A program made the translations under genes and the position numbers. Under the pieces are notes generated by a model. That model ran no database searches and was not told the origin of the DNA. It saw only the letters and a program-made list of their open reading frames with translations. DNA of 64,000 bases from Clostridia bacterium (GTDB lineage: Bacteria > Bacillota > DSM-521 > Neomoorellales > Neomoorellaceae), in NCBI GenBank assembly GCA_030445865.1, contig JASUSV010000001.1:1-64000 (forward strand). Direction: 5' to 3'. Numbering within the stretch: the first letter of the stretch is position 1; each line of letters opens with the position of its first letter. This document shows, one piece after another, positions 42,658 through 52,837 of the stretch.

Positions 42658-45600
42658 TTATTCATTTTTTTCCTTTGCCAGTAGGGCTTTAATGGTGGTA
42701 AAAATCTCTTCCAGCAACTTGATCTCCTCTGCCTGAGAAATATTGCCGATTTTTACCCGTATGAGCAGGCCGCCGGCCGAGGAGAAGCTCAATTTGCGGG
42801 GGAATCGCTGGCTCAAAAGCAAAAGTTTTTCTCCCCGCAGAGGAGTTTCCGGGTTTATCTTCAGTTCAACTTCTTTACCCTGCTGGCGTACGGCCAGCAC
42901 GCCGACTTCCTGGGCCAAAAGCCGCAGGCGGGCTATGGCCAGCAAATTCCTGGCCGGCTGCGGCGGCGGGCCGAAACGGTCTTCCATTTCCGCCGCTATT
43001 TCTTCTACCTCCGCCAGCGTCCTAGCAGTAATTAAACGCTGGTAAAGCTCCATCTTGAGGGATTCCTCGGGGACATAACTGTTGCTTAAGAAGGCTTCTA
43101 CCGCCAATTCCACCGGCGCCCCGGCGACTTCGGTTTTAGGGGGCGCAGGTTGGCCGCGTAATTTGCGCACGGCTTCTTCCAGTAGCTGGCAATAGAGATC
43201 GAAACCCACGGCCAGCATATGGCCGTGCTGCTCAGGCCCCAGAAGGTTCCCGGCGCCGCGCAATTGCAAATCCCGCAGGGCGATTTTATAACCCGAACCG
43301 AGGGCGGTAAACTCCCGTATCGCCGCCAGACGTTTTTCGGCTACTTCACCTAAAATTTTATCCGGCCGGTAGGTAAAGTAAGCATAAGCCAGACGGTTCG
43401 TCCTTCCTACCCGGCCCCGCAACTGGTACAACTGGGCTAGGCCAAAAGTATCGGCATCGTTTACGATAAGCGTGTTCACATTCTGGATGTCCAGGCCGTT
43501 CTCGATAATAGTGGTGCAGACCAGTATATCGTAATGCCCTTCTATAAAATCCATCATGACATTTTCTAATTCCTCTTCGCTCATCTGGCCGTGGGCTACG
43601 GCTATCCTGGCTTCCGGCACCAGTTGCTGTACGTGAAAAGCCACCTGATCGATGTCGGCCACCCTGTTATGCACAAAATAGACCTGGCCCCCGCGGGCCA
43701 GCTCCCGGCGTATGGCCTCGCGTACCAGTTCCGGGCTGTATTCTACCACATAAGTCTGTACCGGAAACCGGTCCTCGGGCGGCGTTTCGATCAGGCTCAT
43801 ATCGCGTACGCCCGCCAGGGACATTTGCAGCGTCCGGGGTATGGGCGTGGCCGTCATGGTGAGCACGTCTACACTCTTGCGCAATTGCTTTAATTTTTCT
43901 TTTTGGGCCACGCCAAAGCGCTGTTCCTCGTCTATGATAACCAGCCCTAAATCTTTAAAACGCACGTCGCTGGAAAGAAGTCGGTGGGTACCGATGATAA
44001 TATCGATCTCGCCCCGGCCCAACGCTGCCACGATTTCAGCCTGTTCCTTCGGGTTTAAGAAACGGCTCAGGACTGCTACCTTTATAGGGTAGGGCGCAAA
44101 ACGTTCTTTAAAAGTTTTGTAATGTTGCTGCGCCAGGATGGTGGTGGGCACCAAAATGGCCACCTGCTTGCCGTCCATGGTGACCTTAAAAGCCGCCCGC
44201 ATAGCCACCTCGGTCTTGCCGTAACCGACATCACCGCAGAGAAGCCGATCCATGGGTTTGGGCTGCTCCAGGTCTTTTTTAACTTCGGCAATGGCCTGCA
44301 GCTGGTCGGGCGTTTCGGTATAGGGAAAAGCTTCTTCAAATTCCCGCTGCCAGGGGGTGTCCGGGCTGAAGGCATGGCCCTGGATGGTTTCCCGGGTGGC
44401 ATAAAGCTCAAGAAGCTCTTCGGCCATAGCCTGCACCGCTTCCTGAACTTTCCCCTTCACCCGGGCCCATTCGCCGCCGCCCAAGCGATAAAGGCGCGGC
44501 ACATGCCCTTCCGAGCCGATATATTTCTGCACCAGGGAAATCTGATCGACGGGTACATAGAGCCGGTCATTGCCGGCGTACTGGATCAAAAGATAATCCC
44601 TTTTAATACCGCCGACGTCGAGATCTTTGATGCCAAGGTAGCGCCCGATACCATGCTGGACGTGGACAACGTAATCGCCCTCTTTTAGGTCCGCTAAAGA
44701 GGTAATGCGCGCCCCCCTGCTTATTTTCGGCTTCTTGCGCCGGGGCCTGACAGCAGGCCCGTACAGCTCGTTATCTCCCATTACAGCCAGCTTGATTTCC
44801 GGCCAGACAAAACCCTGGCGCAGGCGGCCTGGCGCAATCAACAACTGGCCTTGCTGTGGTGGCGAAGCTACCTCCATTACTACTGTACTTTCGACCCCGT
44901 GTTCCCAAAGGCTTTCTTTTAAAACCGAGGCCCGGTCGGGATCGTCGATCATGAGCAGTATGCGGTAATTTTCCCGGCGCCAGCGGGAAATTTCCTCGAC
45001 GATTAACCCCGGCTTGCCCTGAAAAGCAGGCAAAGTTTGGGCCGAAATCCCCACCGCCTGCCGGGGGTTTGTATCCGGTACCCGCCTAGGCAGCAAGGTA
45101 AAATACAGACGCTGATAACCGCCGAACCGACTTTCAAGCTGAGAGAGTTCGGCGTAAGCCCGGCCCTGGCCGGGTAAAGCCAAGCCGGCTTCTATCAACT
45201 CACTCAATATCTGTAGGCGCTGTTTTTCCCGGCGCTGCCCCTCCTCCCGGATACGGGCCGGATCATCGAAAACCAGGAGGGGTTTAACGGCGAAGTACTC
45301 CAGCAAGGTAGCCTGCTGCGGGTAAAAAAAGGGTTGTAAATGTCTGGCATTATCGGGCCAGATACCGGCTTCTAACTGGGATAGTATTTTGCCTGCCTTC
45401 TCACCCAATTCACGCCCCGCCTGCGGCTGGTGCCGACGCAACTTCGCCCTTACCTGCTCTACCTCCTGGCGAAGAGCGGCAATACCTTCATCCAGGCGGG
45501 CCGGAGGCACCACTTCCTGGGAGGGTGGAATCACGATTTCCTCGAGTTCGGCAGTGGAGCGCTGGGTAACAGGGTCGAAAAGGCGCAAAGATTCGATTTC

Positions 45601-46197
45601 ATCGCCAAAAAATTCTAACCTTACCGGCTGCTCGCTGGTTAGAGGAAAAATATCCAGGATCCCGCCCCGCACCGCCATTTGACCCGGCGCCTCCACTACT
45701 TCTTCCCGGCGGTAACCCAAACGCACCAGCCGCGCCAGCAGATCTTCCCTTTCCCAAGTTTCACCTCGGTTAAGGCGCAAAAGAGAGGCGCGAAAGACTT
45801 CGGGCGGCGGCAGTTTATGGCTCAAGGCTTCCACAGGCGCCACGACTAGGCGCGCCCTGCCGAGCACCAGGTCGGTCAAAACGCGCAGGCGCTGGGAATC
45901 AACTTCGGGGATGTAAGAATAGCTTTCTAAAGGCAAGATATCTACCGGTGGCAGATAATTTATGCCTTCCCCCGGCCAAAAAACCTCAATATCGGCTGCC
46001 AGCCGCTGGGCATCTTCTAAACTAGAAGTAATAACCAACAGGGGGTGAAACCGGGCAGCCATGACCGCCAGCCATAAGCTTTTCAAACCCTCGGGTAGAC
46101 CGTAAACAAGTTGCTCTGCCAGGCCGCGATGCAACCCTTCGCTTATGGTGTGAAATTGGGAACTATCACGAATAATGCTCAAAAGCCCTGCGTGCAT
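42658..46197 (-). CDS. mfd: Transcription-repair coupling factor Mfd
   Basis: It removes stalled RNA polymerase and recruits UvrA. About 1179 residues: UvrB-like N-terminal part, RNA polymerase interaction domain (about 500-560, DLKEGDYVVHVQHGIGRYLGI), RecG-like helicase motor with GDVGYGKTEVAMRAA (Walker A), IIDEEQRFG, TMTATPIPRTL, and a C-terminal TRCF domain. The frame is open to 46227, but ATG 46197 (MHAGLLSIIRDSSQF) fits homologues better; its ribosome binding site is weak. Confidence 0.97.
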   Translation of the reverse strand: MHAGLLSIIRDSSQFHTISEGLHRGLAEQLVYGLPEGLKSLWLAVMAARFHPLLVITSSLEDAQRLAADIEVFWPGEGINYLPPVDILPLESYSYIPEVDSQRLRVLTDLVLGRARLVVAPVEALSHKLPPPEVFRASLLRLNRGETWEREDLLARLVRLGYRREEVVEAPGQMAVRGGILDIFPLTSEQPVRLEFFGDEIESLRLFDPVTQRSTAELEEIVIPPSQEVVPPARLDEGIAALRQEVEQVRAKLRRHQPQAGRELGEKAGKILSQLEAGIWPDNARHLQPFFYPQQATLLEYFAVKPLLVFDDPARIREEGQRREKQRLQILSELIEAGLALPGQGRAYAELSQLESRFGGYQRLYFTLLPRRVPDTNPRQAVGISAQTLPAFQGKPGLIVEEISRWRRENYRILLMIDDPDRASVLKESLWEHGVESTVVMEVASPPQQGQLLIAPGRLRQGFVWPEIKLAVMGDNELYGPAVRPRRKKPKISRGARITSLADLKEGDYVVHVQHGIGRYLGIKDLDVGGIKRDYLLIQYAGNDRLYVPVDQISLVQKYIGSEGHVPRLYRLGGGEWARVKGKVQEAVQAMAEELLELYATRETIQGHAFSPDTPWQREFEEAFPYTETPDQLQAIAEVKKDLEQPKPMDRLLCGDVGYGKTEVAMRAAFKVTMDGKQVAILVPTTILAQQHYKTFKERFAPYPIKVAVLSRFLNPKEQAEIVAALGRGEIDIIIGTHRLLSSDVRFKDLGLVIIDEEQRFGVAQKEKLKQLRKSVDVLTMTATPIPRTLQMSLAGVRDMSLIETPPEDRFPVQTYVVEYSPELVREAIRRELARGGQVYFVHNRVADIDQVAFHVQQLVPEARIAVAHGQMSEEELENVMMDFIEGHYDILVCTTIIENGLDIQNVNTLIVNDADTFGLAQLYQLRGRVGRTNRLAYAYFTYRPDKILGEVAEKRLAAIREFTALGSGYKIALRDLQLRGAGNLLGPEQHGHMLAVGFDLYCQLLEEAVRKLRGQPAPPKTEVAGAPVELAVEAFLSNSYVPEESLKMELYQRLITARTLAEVEEIAAEMEDRFGPPPQPARNLLAIARLRLLAQEVGVLAVRQQGKEVELKINPETPLRGEKLLLLSQRFPRKLSFSSAGGLLIRVKIGNISQAEEIKLLEEIFTTIKALLAKEKNE

Positions 46198-46228
46198 TTC
46201 CCCGTTCTTAACTCCCACAGTAAACAAA

Positions 46229-46247
46229 GGCCCCTGAATGAGGGGCC
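46229..46247 (-). terminator. Terminator between the PrsW-like gene and mfd
   Basis: GGCCCCT (46229-46235), loop GAATG, AGGGGCC (46241-46247). On the minus strand it is followed by TTTGTTTACTG. It would end the transcript coming from 46302-46685 before mfd. Confidence 0.65.
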
Positions 46248-46301
46248 CTGCCCTAAAACCTTATTCTTAAATTTTATTATATCCACTTGCGCAGTTCTCA
46301 G

Positions 46302-46685
46302 TCAAGGACGGCGGTGAAGGGCCACGATCAGGAAGTTCCAGGCCAGATGAACCATGGATCCGGCCATTAAGGCGGGAAAAAAACTACCGAAAGCGATATA
46401 AGCCCACCAGGTTAGCACGCCGAAAAGGGTATGGCCGGTGAGGGCAACGAGAGCGGCTTTGAGGTTCGCCTTCTTGCCTAGCAGCTCAAAAACGGCCTCG
46501 GTGGCCCCGAAAACCAGGTGCGTCCCCACGATGGAAGTGGAAAACCATGATGCCAGCCCCGTCTTAAAACCCTCTTCCAGGAGCGGAGCCAGCGTTATAA
46601 TTGCCTTATTCCCGAACCGGGCGAGAAGGCAGGCGTTAAAAACCCAGGCCATGGCCGCCGACAAAGTACCCGCTAAAAGCCACAT
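46302..46685 (-). CDS. Small PrsW/CPBP-like intramembrane protease candidate
   Basis: A 127-residue membrane protein with about four helices. It carries PLLEEGFKT (EExxK), FGATEAVFE (second Glu), ALTGHTLFGVLTW (His) and MVHLAWNFLIVAL (HxxWN), in the order and membrane placement of the metal ligands of PrsW and CPBP intramembrane metalloproteases. At half the usual size it is a minimal version. The substrate and role are unknown. It lies between pth and mfd, a position with no conserved gene of this kind that I know. Confidence 0.6.
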   Translation of the reverse strand: MWLLAGTLSAAMAWVFNACLLARFGNKAIITLAPLLEEGFKTGLASWFSTSIVGTHLVFGATEAVFELLGKKANLKAALVALTGHTLFGVLTWWAYIAFGSFFPALMAGSMVHLAWNFLIVALHRRP

Positions 46686-46708
46686 GAGACCTCTCTATCA
46701 AAAAAATG

Positions 46709-47284
46709 TCAGCAGTTAAATATATTCATGGCTTCTTCTAAAGAATGCCCTTCAAGGATAAATCTGGCTGCAGCTGCGGCTTTGAGCAGGATGGGGCGGA
46801 TCTGCTCCCAGTCGGTTACGCTAAAGGGCTGCAGAACGTAATCTACCGGGTCTATACCCGCCGGCGGGCGGCCGATGCCGATTTTTACTCTAACAATTTT
46901 TTCTGTGCCCAGGGCTTCTATAATAGAGCTCACGCCCCGATGGCCGCCGGAACCGCCTCGCCCACGGAGGCGCAGGCGGCCGGGGGGCAAATCCAGGTCG
47001 TCGTGGATTATAATAATATCCTCAGGAGCCAGGTTATACCAGCGGGCTATCCTCCCTACCGCCTCGCCGCTGCGATTCATATAGGTCAGGGGCTTAGCCA
47101 GCAAGACCTTATTACCCGCCACTAAGCCGCTCCCCATAAGGGCCTGGTGTTTTTCCTGACCTACCTCGATGCCGAGATCATCGGCCAGCAGGTCGAGGGC
47201 GATAAAGCCGGCATTATGGCGGGTCGTCTCGTACTGCGTTCCGGGATTGCCCAGCCCTACTACGAGTTTAACCTGGCGCCGCAT
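46709..47284 (-). CDS. pth: Peptidyl-tRNA hydrolase
   Basis: It recycles peptidyl-tRNA released from ribosomes. 191 residues from ATG 47284: VKLVVGLGNPGTQYETTRHNAG with the active-site His, LAKPLTYMNRSGEAV, IIIHDDLDLPPGRLRLRGRGGSGGHRG, and RVKIGIGRP. GGAGG lies 10 bases upstream. The frame runs on for over 70 codons through the adjacent MITE-like element, but that part is not protein-like. Confidence 0.97.
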   Translation of the reverse strand: MRRQVKLVVGLGNPGTQYETTRHNAGFIALDLLADDLGIEVGQEKHQALMGSGLVAGNKVLLAKPLTYMNRSGEAVGRIARWYNLAPEDIIIIHDDLDLPPGRLRLRGRGGSGGHRGVSSIIEALGTEKIVRVKIGIGRPPAGIDPVDYVLQPFSVTDWEQIRPILLKAAAAARFILEGHSLEEAMNIFNC

Positions 47285-47312
47285 CCTCCTCGTTCCTCCG
47301 GAATAATTATTA

Positions 47313-47568
47313 GATGCTTCCGAAACATTCCCCGTACCGGGGCGCTGGCGCCGGCTCCTGATGGGCTCGCCAGCGATCCGTAGGCTCCCCCTCGCCCTCC
47401 GGCGGGGTTCCCGGCCAATTCGACATCGCAGACTTAAGTGGCCGGCCTCGGGCCTCCATGCCCTCGTCGCCTGCCTCCGGGCTCGGTTTCGCCAACGGCT
47501 CACAAGGCCCGCCCAAGGTCGCCTTACGCCAGCATCCCCGGCATTTTCATACTTCTTTTGGAAGCACC
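47313..47568. mobile_element. MITE-like element, copy 2 (256 bp)
   Basis: Nearly identical along its whole length to the 14085-14340 copy, with ends GATGCTTCCGAAA and GGAAGCACC. Only TA is repeated at both flanks, so the target duplication seen at the other two copies is not clear here. It fills the pth-ctc gap (start codon of pth at 47284, ctc stop at 47580) and carries the only transcription path between them. Non-coding. Confidence 0.85.
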
Positions 47569-47579
47569 TAGTCCGTTAA

Positions 47580-48203
47580 CTACTCTCCCGCAGCCGGAGT
47601 CTCTTCGCCTCCAGCCTCGGCGCCGGCCTCGGCCTCGGCCGCTCCGGCAGTTACTACTGTAGCCACTACCGCCTCGGCCTCGGTAAGAATTTTCACGCCC
47701 GCCGGCACTTTCAAGTCACCTACTTCCAGGTGATCACCAACTCCGAGATCGCTGACATCGACCTCGATACTTTCCGGCAAATCAGCCGGCAAACACTCCA
47801 CCTCTACCTCCCGGATACCGTGTTGCAGGATGCCGCCTTCTTTTGAGCCGCGAGCTTCACCGACCAGAACAACGGGCACCGTGACCCGCAGCTTTTCTTC
47901 CATGGAAATTTGGTGAAAATCGGCATGAAGGAGGGTGCCCCGCAAGGGGTCCCGCTGGACTTCGCGCAGCAAGGCCGCATAATCCTTAACCTGCCCGTCT
48001 TCCCTTAACCTTAGCTGGAGCAAAACGCCCTCGCCTTCGCGGGCTAAAATATTTTCCATTTCTTTTAGGCTAACTGCTACGGGTACATTACCCGCCTTCC
48101 TACCGTAAAGCACTCCGGGGAGCATCCCCTTGCGCCGTAACCTCCGCGCCTTTCCAGTACCTGTCTCCGCCCGCTTAACAGCCTCTATTATTTTAGCCTG
48201 CAT
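47580..48203 (-). CDS. ctc: 50S ribosomal protein L25/general stress protein Ctc
   Basis: 207 residues: L25 domain (about 5-95; IIEAVKR, KARRLRRKGMLPGVLYG, LLHADFHQIS) binding 5S rRNA and a TL5-type C-terminal beta domain (about 100-185), then an acidic Ala/Glu/Gly tail (about 185-207). Encoded next to pth and prs as in Bacillus. Confidence 0.96.
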   Translation of the reverse strand: MQAKIIEAVKRAETGTGKARRLRRKGMLPGVLYGRKAGNVPVAVSLKEMENILAREGEGVLLQLRLREDGQVKDYAALLREVQRDPLRGTLLHADFHQISMEEKLRVTVPVVLVGEARGSKEGGILQHGIREVEVECLPADLPESIEVDVSDLGVGDHLEVGDLKVPAGVKILTEAEAVVATVVTAGAAEAEAGAEAGGEETPAAGE

Positions 48204-48310
48204 TCTTAAAACCCCTTTCTTCCATAAAGTTTAGCCTGAACCGTGCCGGCATAAACACCCCGGCTAAAGCATAAGCATTTGATGAAGGCAAGGATTGGGA
48301 GGTGAAAAAG

Positions 48311-48964
48311 GTGTATTATAAAAGCAAAAAGCTCCTAGGCATGCCGGTGATAAACTTGAGCGACGGCCACCAATTGGGCCGCATTAAAAAGTTAATTATC
48401 GAGCCCCAGAAGTTAAATATCGCTGGATTTATTTTAGATCGCAAAGGCTGGTTTAAGGAACAACCCGTCATACCCTATAGTCAGGTAAAAAATGTAGGCA
48501 ACCACGCCGTCACTGTAGATCAGGCCGGAGCTGTAGTAAAGCTTAGCGCCATGCCGGAGCTGGAAAGCCTGGCCAAAAACCCTCTCCCCTTAATGGGCGC
48601 GAAAGTCATCACCGAAGAAGGGACCATTTTAGGAGTTGTAGAAGAATTTCATTTCGATCCCAAAACCGGCCATATCCACTACCTGGGCCTGCGGGGCGGT
48701 TTCCTGCAAGGAAGCAGTGTCCTGGATACGTCGGCCATTTTAGCCTGCGGTCGCGACGCCATTATTGCGCGGGCCGGCGCCGAAGAACTCGTACAGCGCC
48801 CTCAGAATTTTTTCAGCAAGACGTGGTGCGGCGTCGGCGAAGAGGTAGCCAAGACCTGGGAATACGGCCGCCGGTTAATAAATAATTTAAGCCAGACGTG
48901 GCAAAAGCGAATACCTGTAAGCAAAAACCAGAAACCGCCTGCCCATGAGGAAAAAGAAGATTAG
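48311..48964 (+). CDS. PRC-barrel domain protein
   Basis: About 217 residues with two PRC-barrel repeats: [23 protein letters not shown] (about 8-30), and [21 protein letters not shown] (about 95-115). PRC barrels bind other macromolecules, as in RimM and photosynthetic reaction centres. No catalytic domain. The GTG at 48311 has GGGAGG 8 bases upstream; GTG 48302 is closer to the SD than is usual. It is opposite in direction to its neighbours, and its stop overlaps that of prs by 4 bases. Confidence 0.85.
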   Translation: MYYKSKKLLGMPVINLSDGHQLGRIKKLIIEPQKLNIAGFILDRKGWFKEQPVIPYSQVKNVGNHAVTVDQAGAVVKLSAMPELESLAKNPLPLMGAKVITEEGTILGVVEEFHFDPKTGHIHYLGLRGGFLQGSSVLDTSAILACGRDAIIARAGAEELVQRPQNFFSKTWCGVGEEVAKTWEYGRRLINNLSQTWQKRIPVSKNQKPPAHEEKED

Positions 48965-49908
48965 TCGAAAAGCATGCTCACCGAAAGGTCTTCATGTATA
49001 CGTACTATGGCCTCGCCGAGAAGGGGGGCCACGGAGAGTTGTTTAATTTTATCTATTCCTTTTTCCGGCGGCAAAGGTATGGTATTACAGACCACCACTT
49101 CTTTGATGGGGGAAGCTACCAGGCGCTCGATGGCCGAACTGGAAAGTACTGGATGAGTGCAACAAGCGTAAACTTCCCTGGCGCCGCGCTCTAACAGGGC
49201 CTGGGCGCCAAAACAGATGGTTCCGGCCGTATCAATAAGATCGTCTATTATTATTGCCGACCGATCCTCAATGTCGCCGATAAGGTTCATGATCTCGGCT
49301 ACATTAGGAGCCGGCCTCCTCTTATCAATAATAGCCAATTCGGCGCCTATGCGATCGGCAAAATCCCTGGCCCGGGTCACGCCTCCTACATCCGGGGAAA
49401 CTACGACGGGATCCGGTATATTTTTGCCTTTAAAATATTCGGCCAAAATGGGGACGGCTGTTAAATGATCCACCGGGATGTCGAAAAATCCCTGGATGGC
49501 GCCGGCATGCAGGTCCATGGAAAGAACCCGGTTGGCTCCGGCGGTGGTAATTAAATTGGCCACCAGCTTGGCGGATATAGGAACACGGGCCCTGGTCTTG
49601 CGCTCCTGGCGGGCATAGCCGTAATAGGGTATTACGGCTGTTATGCGCCGGGCAGAAGCCCGTTTTAAAGCATCGATCATAATTAATAATTCCATCAAGT
49701 TATCGTTTACCGGCATACAGGTCGGCTGAATAACAAAAACATCGGCGCCGCGGACGTTTTCATCAATGACTACGCTGATTTCGCCGTCGGCAAACCGCCC
49801 GACCTTCATATCCCCTAAAGGCACCCCTAAATAGGCCCCAATCTCTTCCGCCAGTTTGGTGTTGGCGTTGCCGGTAAAAATTTTTAGCTTCCCATTATCA
49901 ATATCCAT
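48961..49908 (-). CDS. prs: Ribose-phosphate pyrophosphokinase
   Basis: It makes PRPP from ribose 5-phosphate and ATP for nucleotide, NAD, His and Trp synthesis. 315 residues: [76 protein letters not shown] and [12 protein letters not shown]. Standard family length. Directly downstream of glmU. Confidence 0.98.
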   Translation of the reverse strand: MDIDNGKLKIFTGNANTKLAEEIGAYLGVPLGDMKVGRFADGEISVVIDENVRGADVFVIQPTCMPVNDNLMELLIMIDALKRASARRITAVIPYYGYARQERKTRARVPISAKLVANLITTAGANRVLSMDLHAGAIQGFFDIPVDHLTAVPILAEYFKGKNIPDPVVVSPDVGGVTRARDFADRIGAELAIIDKRRPAPNVAEIMNLIGDIEDRSAIIIDDLIDTAGTICFGAQALLERGAREVYACCTHPVLSSSAIERLVASPIKEVVVCNTIPLPPEKGIDKIKQLSVAPLLGEAIVRIHEDLSVSMLFD

Positions 49909-49932
49909 TTTTCTCTCCTTAACCTCCGGCTC

Positions 49933-51345
49933 CTAAATTGGCTGACCATTCTTTTTTCGCCCTTTTTCGTCTTCTTCCTGCTTTAATAAAAATTTTTTTG
50001 CCCGGTTGGGCAAATTTACCTGCCGGGCCCGGCCTACGGCCAGAGCAGCCTCCGGCACATCCTGGGTGATGGTCGAACCTGCGCCCACAACGGCGCCTGC
50101 CCCTACAGTCACCGGGGCAACAAGGTTGGTATTGCTGCCGATAAAGGCGCCATCGCCGATTACGGTAGGCCACTTCCGGCGGCCGTCGTAATTGCAGGTA
50201 ATCGTCCCGGCGCCGATATTTACTTCCTCGCCCACGGTGGTATCCCCTAAGTAACTTAAATGGGGTATCTTACTACCCCGTCCGACAGTAGTAGCCTTAA
50301 GCTCTACAAAATCGCCCACTTTTACGTCTGATGCCAGCACCGTCCCCGGCCGCAAGTAGGCAAAGGGGCCTATATGGCAACGATCTCCCACTTTGCTCTC
50401 GACAATTACCGACTGGCTGGCAACTACGCCTTCGCCCAACCGGCTGTTTACCAACCTTAATCCAGGCCCCAAGGAACAATTGGGCCCCACTACGGTATTG
50501 CCTTCCAAAAAAGTAAAAGGGTAAATAACGCTATCCTGGCCGATCTCTACGTCGGCATCAATAAAAGTGCTGGCAGGGTGTATAATAGTTACCCCCCGCC
50601 GCATGTGCCGGTTATTAATCCGGCGGCGCATTGCGGTCTCGGCTTCGGCCAGCTGCAGGCGGTCGTTTACCCCCATAATTTCTTCAGCATCAGGGCAAGC
50701 AACGGCGGCTATTTCTTGACCGGAAGCTTCAAGAATGGCCAGCACATCAGTAAGATAATATTCCCCCTGGGCGTTGTCGGGCTTTATTCTTTCCAGGGCC
50801 GACCAAAGGGAAGGGGTGGAGAAACAATAAATCCCGGTATTTATTTCCTTTATCGCCCGCTCGGATTCTGTTGCGTCTTTTTCCTCTACGATCCGGGTCA
50901 CCCGCCCGAAAGCATCGCGCACAATGCGGCCGTAGCCGGACGGGTCTTCCAGGCAGGCGGTAAGAACCGTAGCCGCCGCCCTTTGACGGCTATGTTCTTC
51001 CAGGAGCAGCTTCAGCGTCTGAGGCCGCAAAAGGGGCGTATCACCGCACAGAACCAGCATAGTAGTAGCCTCAGGGGGCCAAACAGGTTTAACCTGGGCT
51101 ACGGCGTGGCCGGTACCCAGCTGCTCTTCCTGGTAGACATAGGACCATGCCGATCCTAATTGCTGTTTTACTTCTTCGGCTCCATGTCCGATTACGATAA
51201 AGCATTGCCCCACACCGGCCCCCCGGACGGCTGCCAGGACATGCTCGATCATGGGTTTTCCCGCCACCCTGTGCAGTACTTTAGGGAGGCGCGAATGCAT
51301 ACGTTTACCCTTGCCTGCCGCCAGGATTACCGCTACTACATCCAC
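49933..51345 (-). CDS. glmU: Bifunctional UDP-GlcNAc pyrophosphorylase/GlcN-1-P acetyltransferase
   Basis: It makes UDP-GlcNAc for peptidoglycan. About 470 residues: N-terminal uridylyltransferase ([32 protein letters not shown]) and C-terminal left-handed beta-helix with hexapeptide repeats, ending [14 protein letters not shown]. The GTG at 51345 is preferred because AGGAGAAG precedes it and [11 protein letters not shown] is the family start; the start overlaps the upstream gene by 41 bases. The final 15 residues are a basic tail. Confidence 0.96.
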   Translation of the reverse strand: MDVVAVILAAGKGKRMHSRLPKVLHRVAGKPMIEHVLAAVRGAGVGQCFIVIGHGAEEVKQQLGSAWSYVYQEEQLGTGHAVAQVKPVWPPEATTMLVLCGDTPLLRPQTLKLLLEEHSRQRAAATVLTACLEDPSGYGRIVRDAFGRVTRIVEEKDATESERAIKEINTGIYCFSTPSLWSALERIKPDNAQGEYYLTDVLAILEASGQEIAAVACPDAEEIMGVNDRLQLAEAETAMRRRINNRHMRRGVTIIHPASTFIDADVEIGQDSVIYPFTFLEGNTVVGPNCSLGPGLRLVNSRLGEGVVASQSVIVESKVGDRCHIGPFAYLRPGTVLASDVKVGDFVELKATTVGRGSKIPHLSYLGDTTVGEEVNIGAGTITCNYDGRRKWPTVIGDGAFIGSNTNLVAPVTVGAGAVVGAGSTITQDVPEAALAVGRARQVNLPNRAKKFLLKQEEDEKGRKKNGQPI

Positions 51346-52108
51346 CGGGCTTCTCCTCCTCAGGCACCAGTACCCGTCGCACCAGCTCCAGGTCGGCCTC
51401 TTTATCCACGTCAATACCTATTTCCGGGTAGGGGCAAATAACGCCGGCGCCGCGCGCCCCCAGCAGCCGGGAGATCCTGGACTCCGCCTCCGCTACCGTC
51501 ACCAGGTGCAGCAAAAAACGCAAAATAAAGGTGAAACCGATCTGCCGTCCTAAAGCTAGGGGGCTTTTGCGCGCCCGGATCAATTTTTCGCTCCTGGCAG
51601 CGCAGACATCGAAAAGTTCCTGCCGGATGAGCAAGAGGTTGCCGCCGGTAAAAGTGCCGTCGCGCACGCGCACGTAAGTCCTCTTGACGCCGGGATATTT
51701 ACGTTCGCCGTCCTCACGGCGGATAATGGGGTAATAAAAATCGGCTTCCCTTAAGGCGCACCGCCGTAAAAAATCCATAATCGCTGCCGGCGTCAGAAGG
51801 GGGATGTCGGCGGTAGCAAAAAGCACCCAGGGAAAATTGCCCAAGGAGGTCAGCCCACGGCGCGCGCTTTCTATTACGTTGCTCCCCGCCGGAACCAGGA
51901 TAACGGCCTCTTTATCCCGGTAATATTCTGCCAGCTCCGGCGGCCCGACGATAACCAACCGCCTGACGGCTTCCGTCTTCTGGAGCGCCCTTACTACCCA
52001 GTCCACCATCGGACGGCCGCCAATAGGAAGCAAAGCCTCGGCGGTTACCCCCAATCTTTGGGTTTTATAGGGGTTGTTGCCGGCCAGGACTACGGCGCCT
52101 ACCTCCAT
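51305..52108 (-). CDS. MobA-like NTP transferase protein
   Basis: 267 residues with a nucleotidyltransferase fold: [40 protein letters not shown]-type [17 protein letters not shown] and [11 protein letters not shown] with the metal Asp. Like MobA/GlmU-N, it should transfer an NMP to a phosphorylated substrate, but the substrate is not indicated. In several Moorella-type genomes I recall a similar gene beside glmU. Its 41-base overlap with glmU implies coupled translation. Confidence 0.8.
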   Translation of the reverse strand: MEVGAVVLAGNNPYKTQRLGVTAEALLPIGGRPMVDWVVRALQKTEAVRRLVIVGPPELAEYYRDKEAVILVPAGSNVIESARRGLTSLGNFPWVLFATADIPLLTPAAIMDFLRRCALREADFYYPIIRREDGERKYPGVKRTYVRVRDGTFTGGNLLLIRQELFDVCAARSEKLIRARKSPLALGRQIGFTFILRFLLHLVTVAEAESRISRLLGARGAGVICPYPEIGIDVDKEADLELVRRVLVPEEEKPGGCSSGNPGGRQG

Positions 52109-52110
52109 TT

Positions 52111-52818
52111 TTATTTCACCACCTGGCGCCCGGACACGCTGGAGCGCATATCTTTCCGTATGGCTTCCAACATCCGGTTTTCGGCATTCTCAATATGCTC
52201 CTGCGCCAGCTTCTGGGCCAGCTCAATGTTGCGCTCGGCGATGGCTTCCACCAGTTTTTTGTGCTCTTCCAGCATTTCCCGCATACGACCCGGAGTGGCC
52301 AGGGAAACGGTGCGCAGCCGCTGGATCTGCTCGCGCAAATTGCTGATAATCTGGGCCAGGCGCTCGTTCCGGCTGGCACGGTAGAGAACATCGTGGAATC
52401 TGGTATCCGCCTCAACCAAACTGTTGAGATCGTTATTATCGGCACACTCGGCTATGCGCACGAGCAAGCGCTCCAGTTCCTCCAGCTCTTCGCTAGTTAT
52501 CCGCTCGCAGGCCAGGCTGGCGGCCAGAGCTTCCAGGGCCGACCGGATCTCAAAAAGGTCGGCAATGTCTTTGGTAGAAAAATCGGCCACATACGCCCCT
52601 TTCCGCGGTACCATGACTACGAAACCTTCCAGTTCCAGTTTGCGAATGGCCTCACGTACCGGCGTCCTGCTTACGCCCAGCTCCTCAGCCAGCTGGACTT
52701 CCATCAGCCGCTCGCCCGCCTTTAGCTGGCCGTTTATAATGGCGTCCCGCAAGGCTTCAAAAACAATTTCTCGCAAGGGTTGGTACTTTTCCAGTTTTTC
52801 TAACGGCAGGCGCTCCAT
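52111..52818 (-). CDS. GntR/FadR-family transcriptional regulator
   Basis: 235 residues. N-terminal winged helix (about 15-80: REIVFEALRDAIINGQLKAGERLMEVQLAEELGVSRTP-type, VREAIRKLELEG) and helical FCD ligand domain (about 85-225), with D/H residues in DTRFHDVLY and metal-type His in EEHKKLVEA. FCD regulators respond to organic acids. No catabolic genes are adjacent; it sits two bases from the NTP transferase, between ispE and glmU. Confidence 0.92.
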   Translation of the reverse strand: MERLPLEKLEKYQPLREIVFEALRDAIINGQLKAGERLMEVQLAEELGVSRTPVREAIRKLELEGFVVMVPRKGAYVADFSTKDIADLFEIRSALEALAASLACERITSEELEELERLLVRIAECADNNDLNSLVEADTRFHDVLYRASRNERLAQIISNLREQIQRLRTVSLATPGRMREMLEEHKKLVEAIAERNIELAQKLAQEHIENAENRMLEAIRKDMRSSVSGRQVVK

Positions 52819-52837
52819 AGAAAATTACACCACCTTC

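Noticed and set aside
47285-47503. Long N-terminal extension of pth
   Set aside because: It runs through the MITE-like element; the ATG at 47284 has a good ribosome binding site and the family start.
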